From Cellvibrio mixtus subsp. mixtus J3-8 (GTDB lineage: Bacteria > Pseudomonadota > Gammaproteobacteria > Pseudomonadales > Cellvibrionaceae): a stretch of 64,000 nucleotides of DNA. Below the pieces are notes generated by a model. It had not been told where the DNA came from. It was given only the letters and a program-made list of their open reading frames with translations, and made no database searches. The position numbers were made by a program, and so were the translations under genes. Shown in pieces: positions 1 to 8,415 of the stretch. The DNA is taken from positions 538,531 to 602,530 of the forward strand of contig NZ_KN266207.1 in the NCBI RefSeq assembly GCF_000766945.1, in the 5' to 3' direction. Positions within the stretch are counted from its first letter, which is position 1. Every line of letters starts with the position of its first letter.

Positions 1-1
1 T

Positions 2-775
2 GTTAAGGTTTCAGATAAAGGCATTAATGCATTTTTGGATCCGCATAATTCCTGTGACATCGTTTTTGATGCTACCTCGGCGGCTTATCATAAAGAACAC
101 GCCAAGCTTTTTGAGGAGCTGGGCATATTGGCTATTGATATGACTCCATCACACATCGGTGAATGCTGTGTCCCTGGTTTGGGAATGGAAGAGGCGTTGC
201 GCAATCGCAATATCAGTATGATTTCCTGTGGTGGTCAATCATCCATACCTATTGCTAAAGTGTTGGCTGATTGTATTCCTGATGTTAAAAAAATATCCGT
301 TTCCTCTATCGTTTCTGCCAATTCAATTGGCCCGGGAACGCTTGCTAATATTGATGAGTATTACCACAACACAAAAGCGGGTTTGCGCAAATATACTGGA
401 GTGGGCGAATTTGATGTTGAGCTTCATGTGGATGATGTGAATCTGGAAACTCGCATGTTCACCACTGTTATGGCGTGGTGTGATGCCGCAGATCTGGATG
501 CACTCCAGGGGCCACTGAACGAAATGTTGTTACGTATTCAACGTTATGTGCCGGGTTATCGATTGGAGTCCAATCCAATGGTGATTGATGGTGGTATTCG
601 TATCGATTTGAGTGTGGAGGGGTTGGGAGATTATTTACCGAAGTATGCAGGTAACCTCGATATTATTAATTGTGCTGCAATTGCGGTTGCAGAGCATTAT
701 GCAAAATGTTTGCTGACGGACCGTCAAGTGCAAAAAACTCCAGCGATCAAAACCGGATTACAAATGGAATATTGA
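2..775 (+). CDS. Acetaldehyde dehydrogenase (acylating), 3' part
   Basis: The reading frame is open from base 2, so the gene starts before the window and only about 257 C-terminal residues are seen. The family converts acetaldehyde, NAD+ and CoA to acetyl-CoA, usually channelled from a partner 4-hydroxy-2-oxovalerate aldolase. The text shows DIVFDATSA, the catalytic-cysteine motif ISCGGQSSIP, and the conserved SANSIGPGTLANIDEY stretch, all typical of the MhpF/DmpF family. The aldolase partner, if present, would lie upstream. No aromatic-degradation gene is visible here, so the pathway is unknown; the same enzyme pair also occurs in some biosynthetic clusters. The family call is firm and the physiological role is not. 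Confidence 0.85.
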   Translation, partial: VKVSDKGINAFLDPHNSCDIVFDATSAAYHKEHAKLFEELGILAIDMTPSHIGECCVPGLGMEEALRNRNISMISCGGQSSIPIAKVLADCIPDVKKISVSSIVSANSIGPGTLANIDEYYHNTKAGLRKYTGVGEFDVELHVDDVNLETRMFTTVMAWCDAADLDALQGPLNEMLLRIQRYVPGYRLESNPMVIDGGIRIDLSVEGLGDYLPKYAGNLDIINCAAIAVAEHYAKCLLTDRQVQKTPAIKTGLQMEY

Positions 776-792
776 TCGACCATGCGAATCAC

Positions 793-821
793 AAGGATGT
801 GATATTTAACAGCACATCCTT
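793..821 (+). terminator. Hairpin after the acetaldehyde dehydrogenase gene
   Basis: AAGGATGTG (793-801) pairs with CACATCCTT (813-821) around an 11-base loop, 18 bases after the stop codon. There is no run of T after the stem, so it is either a weak intrinsic terminator or an mRNA 3' end hairpin between two converging genes. Confidence 0.4.
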
Positions 822-867
822 ATCTTCCCTCATTCGCAACACTCTGCTTTTTCTGTGTTTTTCCCTT

Positions 868-1512
868 CTACCGGGTATCGTGCAATGCTTGTACGGTTGG
901 CTGTTCAATGTTCTTTTTATTTTCACTCCAGGCTCTGGTCAAATGATCCGTTTGTTGCGTTATTTGCGAAACTTTTGAAAAATACCAAAGGCATTGGCAC
1001 GCGATTATAAACAGCATCAGGAATGTCCCGGCATATATTGCCATCATATCTGTGTAGTTCACAGAAAAGCTCCAATGACGTGCTATACCGAGATAGCTGG
1101 CATAAAGCCATGATGTTGTTGACAAACTACCTGCAAGGGCAAGGAGTACTTTTTCTGAAGAGGATAACTCATTCAGACCTTGTGGTTTGCATAAGCGTGG
1201 GAAGCAGAAGTTATGCAATAAGTATCCATTTACTGTTAGCACTACAACTACGCTTAATTTTGCCCAGAGTTTTTGATTGATGATGTAATCCGGGTGGCCG
1301 ATATATCCTTTAATCACAATAGCGATTCCAGTTACCCATAACAACAGTAATGCGATAGATACTCTTTTCGCATTCAAATGCAATTCGGCTATTTCAAGTG
1401 TTGTCAGGCGCCTGCCATGGGTTTGAAAAAGTGCATAGTCCTGTATTAATAAAATTCCTATCGCAACACACGCAGCGAGTAAATGAATATAAACCAAAAG
1501 GGAATTGATCAT
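868..1512 (-). CDS. Polytopic inner-membrane protein of unknown function
   Basis: A 214-residue protein with about five or six strongly hydrophobic segments. The first begins at residue 4, others lie near residues 50-70, 85-105, 120-140 and 155-180, and a polar C-terminal tail of about 35 residues follows. The start is supported by GGTGA six bases before the ATG. It converges with the acetaldehyde dehydrogenase gene and is preceded by a long non-coding region with palindromes that could hold its promoter. I do not recognise the family with confidence; the hydrophobic pattern resembles small DUF-type membrane proteins. Function unknown. Confidence 0.75.
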   Translation of the reverse strand: MINSLLVYIHLLAACVAIGILLIQDYALFQTHGRRLTTLEIAELHLNAKRVSIALLLLWVTGIAIVIKGYIGHPDYIINQKLWAKLSVVVVLTVNGYLLHNFCFPRLCKPQGLNELSSSEKVLLALAGSLSTTSWLYASYLGIARHWSFSVNYTDMMAIYAGTFLMLFIIACQCLWYFSKVSQITQQTDHLTRAWSENKKNIEQPTVQALHDTR

Positions 1513-1615
1513 TATATTTCACCTGCCAAATAAGGGCGACATTGTGATTGTTAAAAATTCACAAAAACCACCACGAATATTTTTCATGAAAGGTTTTTGT
1601 ATTCGTTGAGCGCTC

Positions 1616-1639
1616 TTAGTGCACTAACAGTTGTTAGTG
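1616..1639. promoter_or_regulatory. Cluster of three TTAGTG/CACTAA half-sites
   Basis: TTAGTGCACTAA (1616-1627) is a perfect 12-base palindrome. Its right half is shared with a second inverted repeat, CACTAACA (1622-1629) facing TGTTAGTG (1632-1639) across two bases. This looks like a dimer operator with an extra half-site. It lies about 105 bases upstream of the membrane-protein start. The binding protein is unknown. Confidence 0.4.
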
Positions 1640-2150
1640 ATGCTGGAGGGAATTGCAGTGGTAGTTAATTTTTTTTCAGGAATTTTTATGCTTACACGTT
1701 TCCTGTGTGCCAAGTCTATGGGTAGAAGAATGCTTTTTTCAATAGGGTGGTTCTCCCGATAACTACAATGAAAGCAGGTGCGTTTTTTCCTGTTTGCACC
1801 AATTAAATGCATTGACTGCCCTGGTATAAAAAAATTCAAAAAAATATGGAAAAGAATTGAAGAAAAATACTGATACCAATTGGTTTCGTAAACCGGTTTG
1901 ATCTTACCTGGTGCATGGATGGTTTTTTAAGGGGAATGTATGTAATTGTTTGGTGCGTTGGTATGGTTTTGAATGCTCGGAAATAAATTTTAGTTTTTAT
2001 TGGAAAAATAACGTGTATTACTGCTGTGTCGGGTTGCGTAACGATTAATCCGGGGGAGCGGACAAAAACCAGGGTTTTACTGTTTCCTGAATCCATGCTC
2101 CGGTTAGCAATAAAAAATAACCGGTTAATGACCAGGGACGTGAATAATGA

Positions 2151-2166
2151 CGACAATATATTGTCG
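2151..2166. promoter_or_regulatory. Perfect 16-base palindrome before the glpD-like gene
   Basis: CGACAATATATTGTCG is self-complementary over all 16 bases and ends 73 bases before the ATG at 2240. The position and perfect symmetry suggest an operator for a dimeric repressor. A CCGGTTA/TAACCGG hairpin at 2100-2124 lies just upstream. The regulator is not identified. Confidence 0.45.
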
Positions 2167-2239
2167 AACATCTTTACAGCGCTGGACTATACTCAGCAGG
2201 TCTTTAACGTCTCAGCTATTAATTGCCGGAATAAAAACA

Positions 2240-3409
2240 ATGAAATACGACATTGTCGTGATCGGAGCGGGTATTCAGGGGGCTGGTGTTGCTCAAGCGG
2301 CGGCGGCGGCTGGTTATTCTGTATTGGTGGTGGAAAAAACCGCACCAGCAGCAGGTACTTCCAGCAAATCCTCAAAGTTGATTCATGGCGGTTTGCGTTA
2401 TCTGGAATCGGCCCAGTTTGGTTTGGTGCGTGAAAGCTTGCGTGAGCGGGCTTTGTTATTGAAGCTTGCCCCTGAACTGGTGAAGTTGAAGCCATTGCAC
2501 ATTCCTGTTTATGAGGATTCAACCCGGTCACCGTTGACCATTCGAGCGGGATTGAGCCTCTATGCTGTGCTGGCTGGTTTGGATAAGGATTCATTATTCA
2601 GGCAAATATCCAAAGAAGAGTGGCCGCGTTTGGCTGGTCTGCGCCAGGACAAGCTCAGTGCTGTATTCCGCTACCATGAGGCCCAGACCGATGATGCGGC
2701 GCTTACTCGTGCTGTATTGCAATCGGCGGTGTTACTTGGTGCAGATTTAATGATGCCGGCGCGTTTTGTGGCCGCTGAGCGCAATGGACAATGTTGTAAG
2801 GTGGATATTGAAACCGCTCGCGGGCATGAATCGGTAAGTTGCAGGGCGCTGGTCAATTGTGCGGGGCCCTGGGTGCGGGAAGTCTTGGGCCAGATTACAC
2901 CGGCTTTGCCCGTACCCGGGGTTGAGCTGGTGCAGGGTAGCCACCTTCTGCTTCCGCCTTTATTGGATCAGTACTTTTATCTGGAGGCTCCCTCCGATAA
3001 ACGAGCAATTTTCGTCTTGCCGTGGGAAGGGCGTTTGCTGGTTGGTACTACCGAAAAAATTCATGAAGATGCTCCAGAGAAAGCCGTATGTTCAAGTGCG
3101 GAAAGGGAATATCTACTGAACACATTGCGCTATTACTTTCCGCAACTGGTGATTCCTGCAGAGCAGGTCGAAACATTTGCGGGTCTACGTGTATTACCAA
3201 AAAGCGATAAACGCGCATTTTCCCGCCCACGGGAAGTCATGTTTGCGGTGGATGATGAAGCCAGGCCAAGGGTTTTATCCGTAATGGGTGGAAAGTTGAC
3301 TACCTACCGCGCGACTGCCGAGCAGGCAATGCAGCGACTCATGCCATCATTGCCGACTAAAGAGCGCCGCGCAGACACGGCCCTGGTCTCACTTATTCCC
3401 GTCCATTAA
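2240..3409 (+). CDS. FAD-dependent glycerol-3-phosphate dehydrogenase-like protein, short form
   Basis: The N-terminus MKYDIVVIGAGIQGAG is a dinucleotide-binding Rossmann motif. KSSKLIHGGLRYLE and the late VMGGKLTTYR are hallmarks of aerobic glycerol-3-phosphate dehydrogenase (GlpD), which oxidises sn-glycerol-3-phosphate to dihydroxyacetone phosphate and feeds quinones. The protein has only 389 residues against about 500 in the classic enzyme. It ends about 35 residues after GGKLTTYR, so the C-terminal helical DAO_C domain is missing. The ATG at 2240 is chosen because it gives the family N-terminus; the upstream extension to 2147 is not family-like. No glpF, glpK or glpR is nearby, so the true substrate may differ. 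Confidence 0.8.
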   Translation: MKYDIVVIGAGIQGAGVAQAAAAAGYSVLVVEKTAPAAGTSSKSSKLIHGGLRYLESAQFGLVRESLRERALLLKLAPELVKLKPLHIPVYEDSTRSPLTIRAGLSLYAVLAGLDKDSLFRQISKEEWPRLAGLRQDKLSAVFRYHEAQTDDAALTRAVLQSAVLLGADLMMPARFVAAERNGQCCKVDIETARGHESVSCRALVNCAGPWVREVLGQITPALPVPGVELVQGSHLLLPPLLDQYFYLEAPSDKRAIFVLPWEGRLLVGTTEKIHEDAPEKAVCSSAEREYLLNTLRYYFPQLVIPAEQVETFAGLRVLPKSDKRAFSRPREVMFAVDDEARPRVLSVMGGKLTTYRATAEQAMQRLMPSLPTKERRADTALVSLIPVH

Positions 3410-3464
3410 ACCGGCAAATGGCTCCCTTGGGCTATTAATCTTGCGGATATTTTTGCCATTGCCG

Positions 3465-3493
3465 TTGGTCTGAACGGTATCTACCGCTAGAAT
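3465..3493 (+). promoter_or_regulatory. Candidate sigma-70 promoter of pyrB
   Basis: TTGGTC (3465-3470) and TAGAAT (3488-3493) are separated by 17 bases. The -10 box overlaps the ATG at 3492, which argues that translation begins downstream at the GTG at 3546. Transcription would start near 3500. Confidence 0.4.
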
Positions 3494-3545
3494 GGCGCCC
3501 GATTTCCTGTCACCCCAACCAGCGGTCTCCGCTAAGGATTCTCCT

Positions 3546-4562
3546 GTGAACTTCACCGGTGCCCACATTCTCTCCATTACCCAATTTGAACGTGCTGACA
3601 TCCAGCGTATTTTTGACGTGGCCGATGCGATGGAACCCTACGCCTTGCGCCGTAAAGTTACGCGCGTATTAGAAGGCGCCATTCTCGGCAATATGTTTTT
3701 TGAGCCCAGTACTCGTACGCGTGTCAGTTTTGGCGCAGCGTTTAATTTGCTCGGCGGCAATGTACGTGAAACAACAGGTTTTGAAAGTTCGTCGCTCACT
3801 AAAGGCGAATCATTGTTCGATACGGCGCGTGTGCTTTCGGGTTATAGCGATGTAATTTGTATGCGTCACCCGCAAGCGGGTTCAGTTGCCGAGTTCGCTG
3901 AAGGCAGCCGTGTTCCGGTGATTAATGGTGGCGATGGCCCTAATGAGCATCCCACTCAAGCCTTGCTGGATTTATACACGATCCGCAAGGAGCTTCGTTC
4001 CAAAGGGCGTGACCTGGATGGTTTGCGAATTGCCATGATTGGCGATTTAAAGCATGGACGTACAGTGCATTCATTGTGCAAGCTATTGTGCATTTTCGAC
4101 AAAATCAGCGTAACCCTCGTATCACCCGGGGAATTGGCAATGCCGGAATATATTGTGGAAGAGTTGCGCAAAGCAGGTCACACCGTCCACATTACCGATG
4201 ATTTGCCTACCAGCATTACCCATATTGATATTGCATACTCAACCCGTATTCAGGAAGAGCGTTTTGCAAGTAAGGAAGAGGCGGATCAATATCGCGGTCG
4301 TTTCCGTTTGAATCAATCCATCTACACGGAGTACTGCGAACCTAACACCGTCATTATGCATCCACTCCCGCGTGACTCGCGTGCCGATGCGAATGAACTC
4401 GACAATGACCTCAATGCAAATCCCAATCTCGCCATCTTCCGTCAAACTGATAATGGTGTGTTGGTGCGTATGGCGCTATTTGCATTGGTGTTAGATGTAG
4501 CAGACCAGGTAGATAAATATGCGCGTGAAGTGAATTGGTATAATTCGCTTCGCTCCAATTAA
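3546..4562 (+). CDS. pyrB: Aspartate carbamoyltransferase, catalytic chain
   Basis: PyrB joins carbamoyl phosphate and L-aspartate in the first committed step of pyrimidine synthesis. The carbamoyl-phosphate loop FFEPSTRTRVSF lies near residues 51-62, and HPTQALLDLYTI (near residue 135) and MHPLPR follow, as in the E. coli-type enzyme. I place the start at the GTG at 3546, where AAGGA sits seven bases upstream, giving 338 residues. An in-frame ATG at 3492 has no ribosome-binding site and overlaps a likely -10 box. No regulatory pyrI gene follows and no pyrC-like gene is adjacent, so the holoenzyme arrangement cannot be told from here. A strong terminator closes the unit. Confidence 0.95.
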   Translation: MNFTGAHILSITQFERADIQRIFDVADAMEPYALRRKVTRVLEGAILGNMFFEPSTRTRVSFGAAFNLLGGNVRETTGFESSSLTKGESLFDTARVLSGYSDVICMRHPQAGSVAEFAEGSRVPVINGGDGPNEHPTQALLDLYTIRKELRSKGRDLDGLRIAMIGDLKHGRTVHSLCKLLCIFDKISVTLVSPGELAMPEYIVEELRKAGHTVHITDDLPTSITHIDIAYSTRIQEERFASKEEADQYRGRFRLNQSIYTEYCEPNTVIMHPLPRDSRADANELDNDLNANPNLAIFRQTDNGVLVRMALFALVLDVADQVDKYAREVNWYNSLRSN

Positions 4563-4584
4563 TAAGCAATTTAAATTTACTGCG

Positions 4585-4619
4585 AAAAATCCGTATTACC
4601 TGGTAGTACGGATTTTTTT
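4585..4619 (+). terminator. Intrinsic terminator of pyrB
   Basis: AAAAATCCGTA pairs with TACGGATTTTT across an 11-base loop and runs into seven T residues, 22 bases after the pyrB stop codon. It lies just before the next gene. Confidence 0.85.
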
Positions 4620-4634
4620 CTATGGAGTCAAAAA

Positions 4635-5156
4635 TTGGAATTCAGGAAAACAGCTCATGCTGACGCACAACGATTGCTTGATTTCTATGTGGAAAACCGC
4701 ACTCACCTTGCGCTCTGGGAACCTGAACGCAGTGATCGTTTTTATACGCTCGACTATTGGCAAGAACAAATGCAAAACCGCACAGCAGAAATGCAGGAAG
4801 GGAGGGCGGTATATTTTATGGCAGTGGATGATCGCGATAATGTAGGGGCTGTATGTAACCTGACCAATATAGTGCGTGGTGTTTTTCAGGCTGGATATAT
4901 GGGGTATGCCGTTGCCAAAACATATCAAGGGCAAGGGATTATGAAAGCATTATGCGTGCATGTTGTGGATTATGCATTTGAGGAATTGCAATTAAACCGC
5001 GTGATGTCCAATTATTTACCACACAATGAGCGTTCGGGGAATTTGCTAAAATCCTTAGGCTTTGGGCAGGAAGGTTATGCCAGGCGATATTTGAAAATTA
5101 ATGGTCATTGGGAAGATCATATCCTCACTGCAAAAATTAATCCGGCGAATTTGTAA
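4635..5156 (+). CDS. rimJ: GNAT N-acetyltransferase, RimJ type
   Basis: This 173-residue GNAT-fold protein closely resembles RimJ, which acetylates the N-terminal alanine of ribosomal protein S5. The acetyl-CoA loop is QGQGIMKAL (near residues 98-106). The family signature NYLPHNERSGNLLKSLGF and the ending GHWEDHILTA match RimJ. The start is TTG at 4635 with GGAG (4624-4627) seven bases upstream; the nearby ATG at 4622 is out of frame and soon stops. It is transcribed separately from pyrB, whose terminator lies between them. Substrate assignment is by similarity only. Confidence 0.85.
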   Translation: MEFRKTAHADAQRLLDFYVENRTHLALWEPERSDRFYTLDYWQEQMQNRTAEMQEGRAVYFMAVDDRDNVGAVCNLTNIVRGVFQAGYMGYAVAKTYQGQGIMKALCVHVVDYAFEELQLNRVMSNYLPHNERSGNLLKSLGFGQEGYARRYLKINGHWEDHILTAKINPANL

Positions 5157-5231
5157 ATCCTGTAAGGTTTTCGATAACTCAAAAAAATAATACAATAAAA
5201 AATGTTATTTAATATTTTTCATAAAAATAGA

Positions 5232-8200
5232 TTAATGAAAATCCCGCGAATTTACCGTCAGGTTTTTCAAGCAATGGGTATAGTCCTGCAGATGGCCTGC
5301 AACCAAATGGATTACCGGTGTTTCACTATCCGTTGCATTAATTTCCAATACCCCCTTGATCAATAATAATTGTGAATTTAACAATGGCTCACGAAAATGA
5401 ACCTGGGTTTGTTGCCAGACAATCACGTTGATGCTGCCTGTTTCATCTTCCAATGTCACAAACATACTGCCTTTTGCCGTACCAGGTCGTTGCCTGCCAG
5501 TGACCAGGCCGGCAACGCGTACAAAACGCCTATGGCCCACACCGGCTAATTCTCGCCGGGTTTTGCAGCGATTAAAGGGCGGTTGATTGCGCAATAATGC
5601 CATAGGGTGTGCACGCAAACTTAAACCAAGGTTGGCATAGTCATCCTGCATATCTTTTTCCAGCGATGGCGCAGGCATAGTTAATAAATCGTGTTGGTTT
5701 TCACTTTGCTCCAATAACGCTATATAAGGTTTTATGGCTGCTGCTTGCCAACGTGCCTCGTGGCGATTGCCTGTGAGTTGTGCAAATGCATCAGCTGCCG
5801 CAAGGTGGCCCAAATCCGTTGTTGTAAGTGGCGTGCGACGTGAAAGATTTTCTAATGATGTAAACAACTTATTGCCGCGCCAGCGTTCAATACCTTGTGC
5901 AGCCGTGGTATCGAGTGAACTGATTTGGCTAAAGCCAAGGCGGATAGCGAGTAAAGGCTGTGGATTAGGAAAATATTCAGAATGTAAATTATTGGTGGTA
6001 ATAATTTCCAGTTGATTATCGTATCTACTGTGGTTAATTTCGACAGGTAGTACCATAACGCCGTGGCGCTTTGCATCCTGAATTAATTGTGAGGGCGAAT
6101 AAAATCCCATTGGTTGGCTATTTAGCAATGCACAATAAAAGGCAGCGGGATAATGACGTTTACACCAGGAGGAGGCATAACACAGTAACGCAAAACTGGC
6201 GGAGTGGGATTCCGGAAAGCCATAACCACCAAAGCCTTTGATTTGATCGAATAATCGCACTGCAAAATCGCGAGAGTATTTTCGCGCTAACATGCCGGCA
6301 ATAAATTCTTCCTCAAATTTTTCCAGATCGCTGTTTTTCCCCCAGCTTGCCATTGAGCGCCGTAATTCATCTGCTCTGCCACCGCTAAAACCTGCTGCAA
6401 CCATGGCAAGCCTGATAGCTTGTTCCTGAAAAATTGGAACACCTAATGTGCTTCTTAAAACAGGTTCCAAATCATCGTGCTCATAAGTCACTTTCTCTTT
6501 TTTATTGCGCCGTTGCAAATAGGGATGAACCATTCCACCTTGAATGGGGCCTGGGCGTACAATGGCAATTTGAATAACCAGGTCATAGAATGTGTTGGGT
6601 TTTAAGCGCGGCAACATCGACATTTGTGCACGTGATTCTACTTGAAACACACCAATGCTATCGGCCATACGCAACATTTTATAGGTGGCGTCATCTTCAC
6701 CGGGAATATCTGAAATCCGTTGTATTTCAGGGCGATATTTTTGGATAATTTTTAGTGTTTTTTTCAGCGCCGTTAACATGCCCAATGCAAGGACATCCAC
6801 TTTTAACAAACGCATGGTTTCCAGGTCTTCTTTATCCCATTGAATAATAGTGCGCTCGGGCATGCTGGCATTTTCAATTGGAACCAGATCGCTAATGCGA
6901 TCCTGTGCGATAACAAAACCGCCCACATGTTGGGATAAATGCCGTGGAAACCGCCGCAGCTCATTTACAAGATGAAAAAATAAATACAACATTTTCTGTG
7001 AAGGCAATGTAAACGCCTGATCGGATTCTTGTAATTGTTTATTCAAGCGAACAAGGCGCTGTTCCCATTCGTCACGCTCATCCCACCAGGCAATCGATGA
7101 AGCCAAATGCGTTATAAATATTGGCTCAAAACCTAATGCTTTACCCAGGTCGCGAACCGCACTACGACGGCGGTAGGTAATAACCGTTGCGGCCAATGCT
7201 GCATGTTCACGGCCATATTTTTGGTAAATATATTGAATAACCTCTTCGCGTCGCTCATGTTCAAAATCGACATCAATATCCGGTGGTTCATTGCGTTCCC
7301 TGGAAATAAATCGTTCAAATAACACATTGATTTGTCCGGGGGCAATTTCGGTAATGCCAAGGCAATAACATACGACTGAATTAGCGGCAGAGCCACGCCC
7401 CTGGCATAAAATATCTTGTGAGCGTGCAAATTCAACGATGTCGTATACCGTCAGGAAGAAAAACTCATATTTTTCTTCGATGATAAGGTGCAACTCTTTT
7501 TCAATCAGTTGCGTGACTGCTGTCGGCGTACCTTGTGGATAACGTTTTTTCTCCCCCTGTTGCACCAGGTGGCGCAAATATTCATCAGGTGAAAGATTAG
7601 CTGGCACTAATTCTTGTGGATATTGATATTGTAATTCCTCCATTGAGAAATCACATAACTCCAGGATGCGTTCGGTTTCCTGTAATAACTTTACCGGATA
7701 CAATTTTTCCAATTGCCCAAGGGTTTTTAAATAAGCTTCGCTATTTGCCTGTGTATTCGTTCCTAATTGTTGTACTTCGCTATTCAAACGAATTGCGCTG
7801 AGGCAATCCAATAACATTTTACGCTTGCTACTGTGCATCAGGGCTTGGCCGGCAGCTACCAGTGGAATTTCCCATTCGTTACCTAATTGTTGCCAGCGTT
7901 CAAACTGTTGTTGTTCGCCACTGTGCAATTGATGATTAATACCGAGCCATAGGCGATTTTTAAACGCGCGCGTTAAATAATCGGCATGGGCTTCGATGCT
8001 TGCTTCATTATTAGTGGTGATTGGGCCGCACAACCAGATAAGCAAACAATGCTGCAAGCGAAAACGCAAATCTTCCAGATGGGCTTCGTAACTGCCTTTA
8101 TCGACGCGTCGTCTGGCGAGGGTAATAAAACCGGATAATTCCGCATAAGCGATACGAGTCGGAGCGATCGCAATTACGGTTATCCCATTGGATAATAAAA

Positions 8201-8399
8201 AACGGCTGCCGATAATTATTTCCATTTCGCAACGTTGGGCGGCAGCAAATGCTTTTACGACGCCTGCCAATGAACATTCATCGGTAATAGCAATTGCGCT
8301 GTAGCCCAATTCCTTTGCGCGTTCAACCATTTCGTGCGGATGGGATGCGCCGGTTAAAAATGTAAAATTGGTAATGGTATGAAGGTGTGTGTAATTCAT
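5232..8399 (-). CDS. dnaE2: Error-prone DNA polymerase III alpha subunit (DnaE2/ImuC)
   Basis: DnaE2 is the polymerase of the SOS mutasome and replicates across damaged template together with ImuA and ImuB. The protein opens with a PHP domain (NYTHLHTITNFTFLTGAS), carries the catalytic PPDIDVDFEHERR motif near residue 371, and ends in an OB-fold with the typical RDFH terminus. Its 1055 residues fit the family. The ATG at 8399 starts the family N-terminus; a TTG at 8438 would add 13 residues overlapping imuB but lacks support. It is the last gene of imuA-imuB-dnaE2, 16 bases after imuB, and is expected to be LexA-controlled through the box at 10658. Confidence 0.95.
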   Translation of the reverse strand: MNYTHLHTITNFTFLTGASHPHEMVERAKELGYSAIAITDECSLAGVVKAFAAAQRCEMEIIIGSRFLLSNGITVIAIAPTRIAYAELSGFITLARRRVDKGSYEAHLEDLRFRLQHCLLIWLCGPITTNNEASIEAHADYLTRAFKNRLWLGINHQLHSGEQQQFERWQQLGNEWEIPLVAAGQALMHSSKRKMLLDCLSAIRLNSEVQQLGTNTQANSEAYLKTLGQLEKLYPVKLLQETERILELCDFSMEELQYQYPQELVPANLSPDEYLRHLVQQGEKKRYPQGTPTAVTQLIEKELHLIIEEKYEFFFLTVYDIVEFARSQDILCQGRGSAANSVVCYCLGITEIAPGQINVLFERFISRERNEPPDIDVDFEHERREEVIQYIYQKYGREHAALAATVITYRRRSAVRDLGKALGFEPIFITHLASSIAWWDERDEWEQRLVRLNKQLQESDQAFTLPSQKMLYLFFHLVNELRRFPRHLSQHVGGFVIAQDRISDLVPIENASMPERTIIQWDKEDLETMRLLKVDVLALGMLTALKKTLKIIQKYRPEIQRISDIPGEDDATYKMLRMADSIGVFQVESRAQMSMLPRLKPNTFYDLVIQIAIVRPGPIQGGMVHPYLQRRNKKEKVTYEHDDLEPVLRSTLGVPIFQEQAIRLAMVAAGFSGGRADELRRSMASWGKNSDLEKFEEEFIAGMLARKYSRDFAVRLFDQIKGFGGYGFPESHSASFALLCYASSWCKRHYPAAFYCALLNSQPMGFYSPSQLIQDAKRHGVMVLPVEINHSRYDNQLEIITTNNLHSEYFPNPQPLLAIRLGFSQISSLDTTAAQGIERWRGNKLFTSLENLSRRTPLTTTDLGHLAAADAFAQLTGNRHEARWQAAAIKPYIALLEQSENQHDLLTMPAPSLEKDMQDDYANLGLSLRAHPMALLRNQPPFNRCKTRRELAGVGHRRFVRVAGLVTGRQRPGTAKGSMFVTLEDETGSINVIVWQQTQVHFREPLLNSQLLLIKGVLEINATDSETPVIHLVAGHLQDYTHCLKNLTVNSRDFH

Positions 8400-8415
8400 A
8401 ATATGTGGCAATTCC

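Larger units (their letters stand above)
1513..2239. other. 727-base non-coding stretch rich in palindromes
   Basis: No convincing gene lies between the membrane-protein gene and the glpD-like gene. Short open frames on the minus strand have no ribosome-binding site or family resemblance. The stretch holds several palindromes: half-sites at 1616-1639, ACCAATTGGT at 1875-1884, AAACCGGTTT at 1890-1899, a CCGGTTA hairpin at 2100-2124, and a 16-base perfect palindrome at 2151-2166. It probably carries the control regions of the two flanking genes and might encode a small RNA. Confidence 0.6.

Noticed and set aside
1624-1839. Minus-strand open frame of 71 codons
   Set aside because: No ribosome-binding site or recognisable motif; probably chance in an AT-rich gap.
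1875-1899. LacI-type operator (ACCAATTGGT and AAACCGGTTT)
   Set aside because: Both are short palindromes; without a nearby LacI-family gene or further copies this is not distinguishable from chance.
1836-2171. Minus-strand open frame of 111 codons
   Set aside because: No ribosome-binding site, odd composition and overlap with the palindromes and promoter region of the glpD-like gene.
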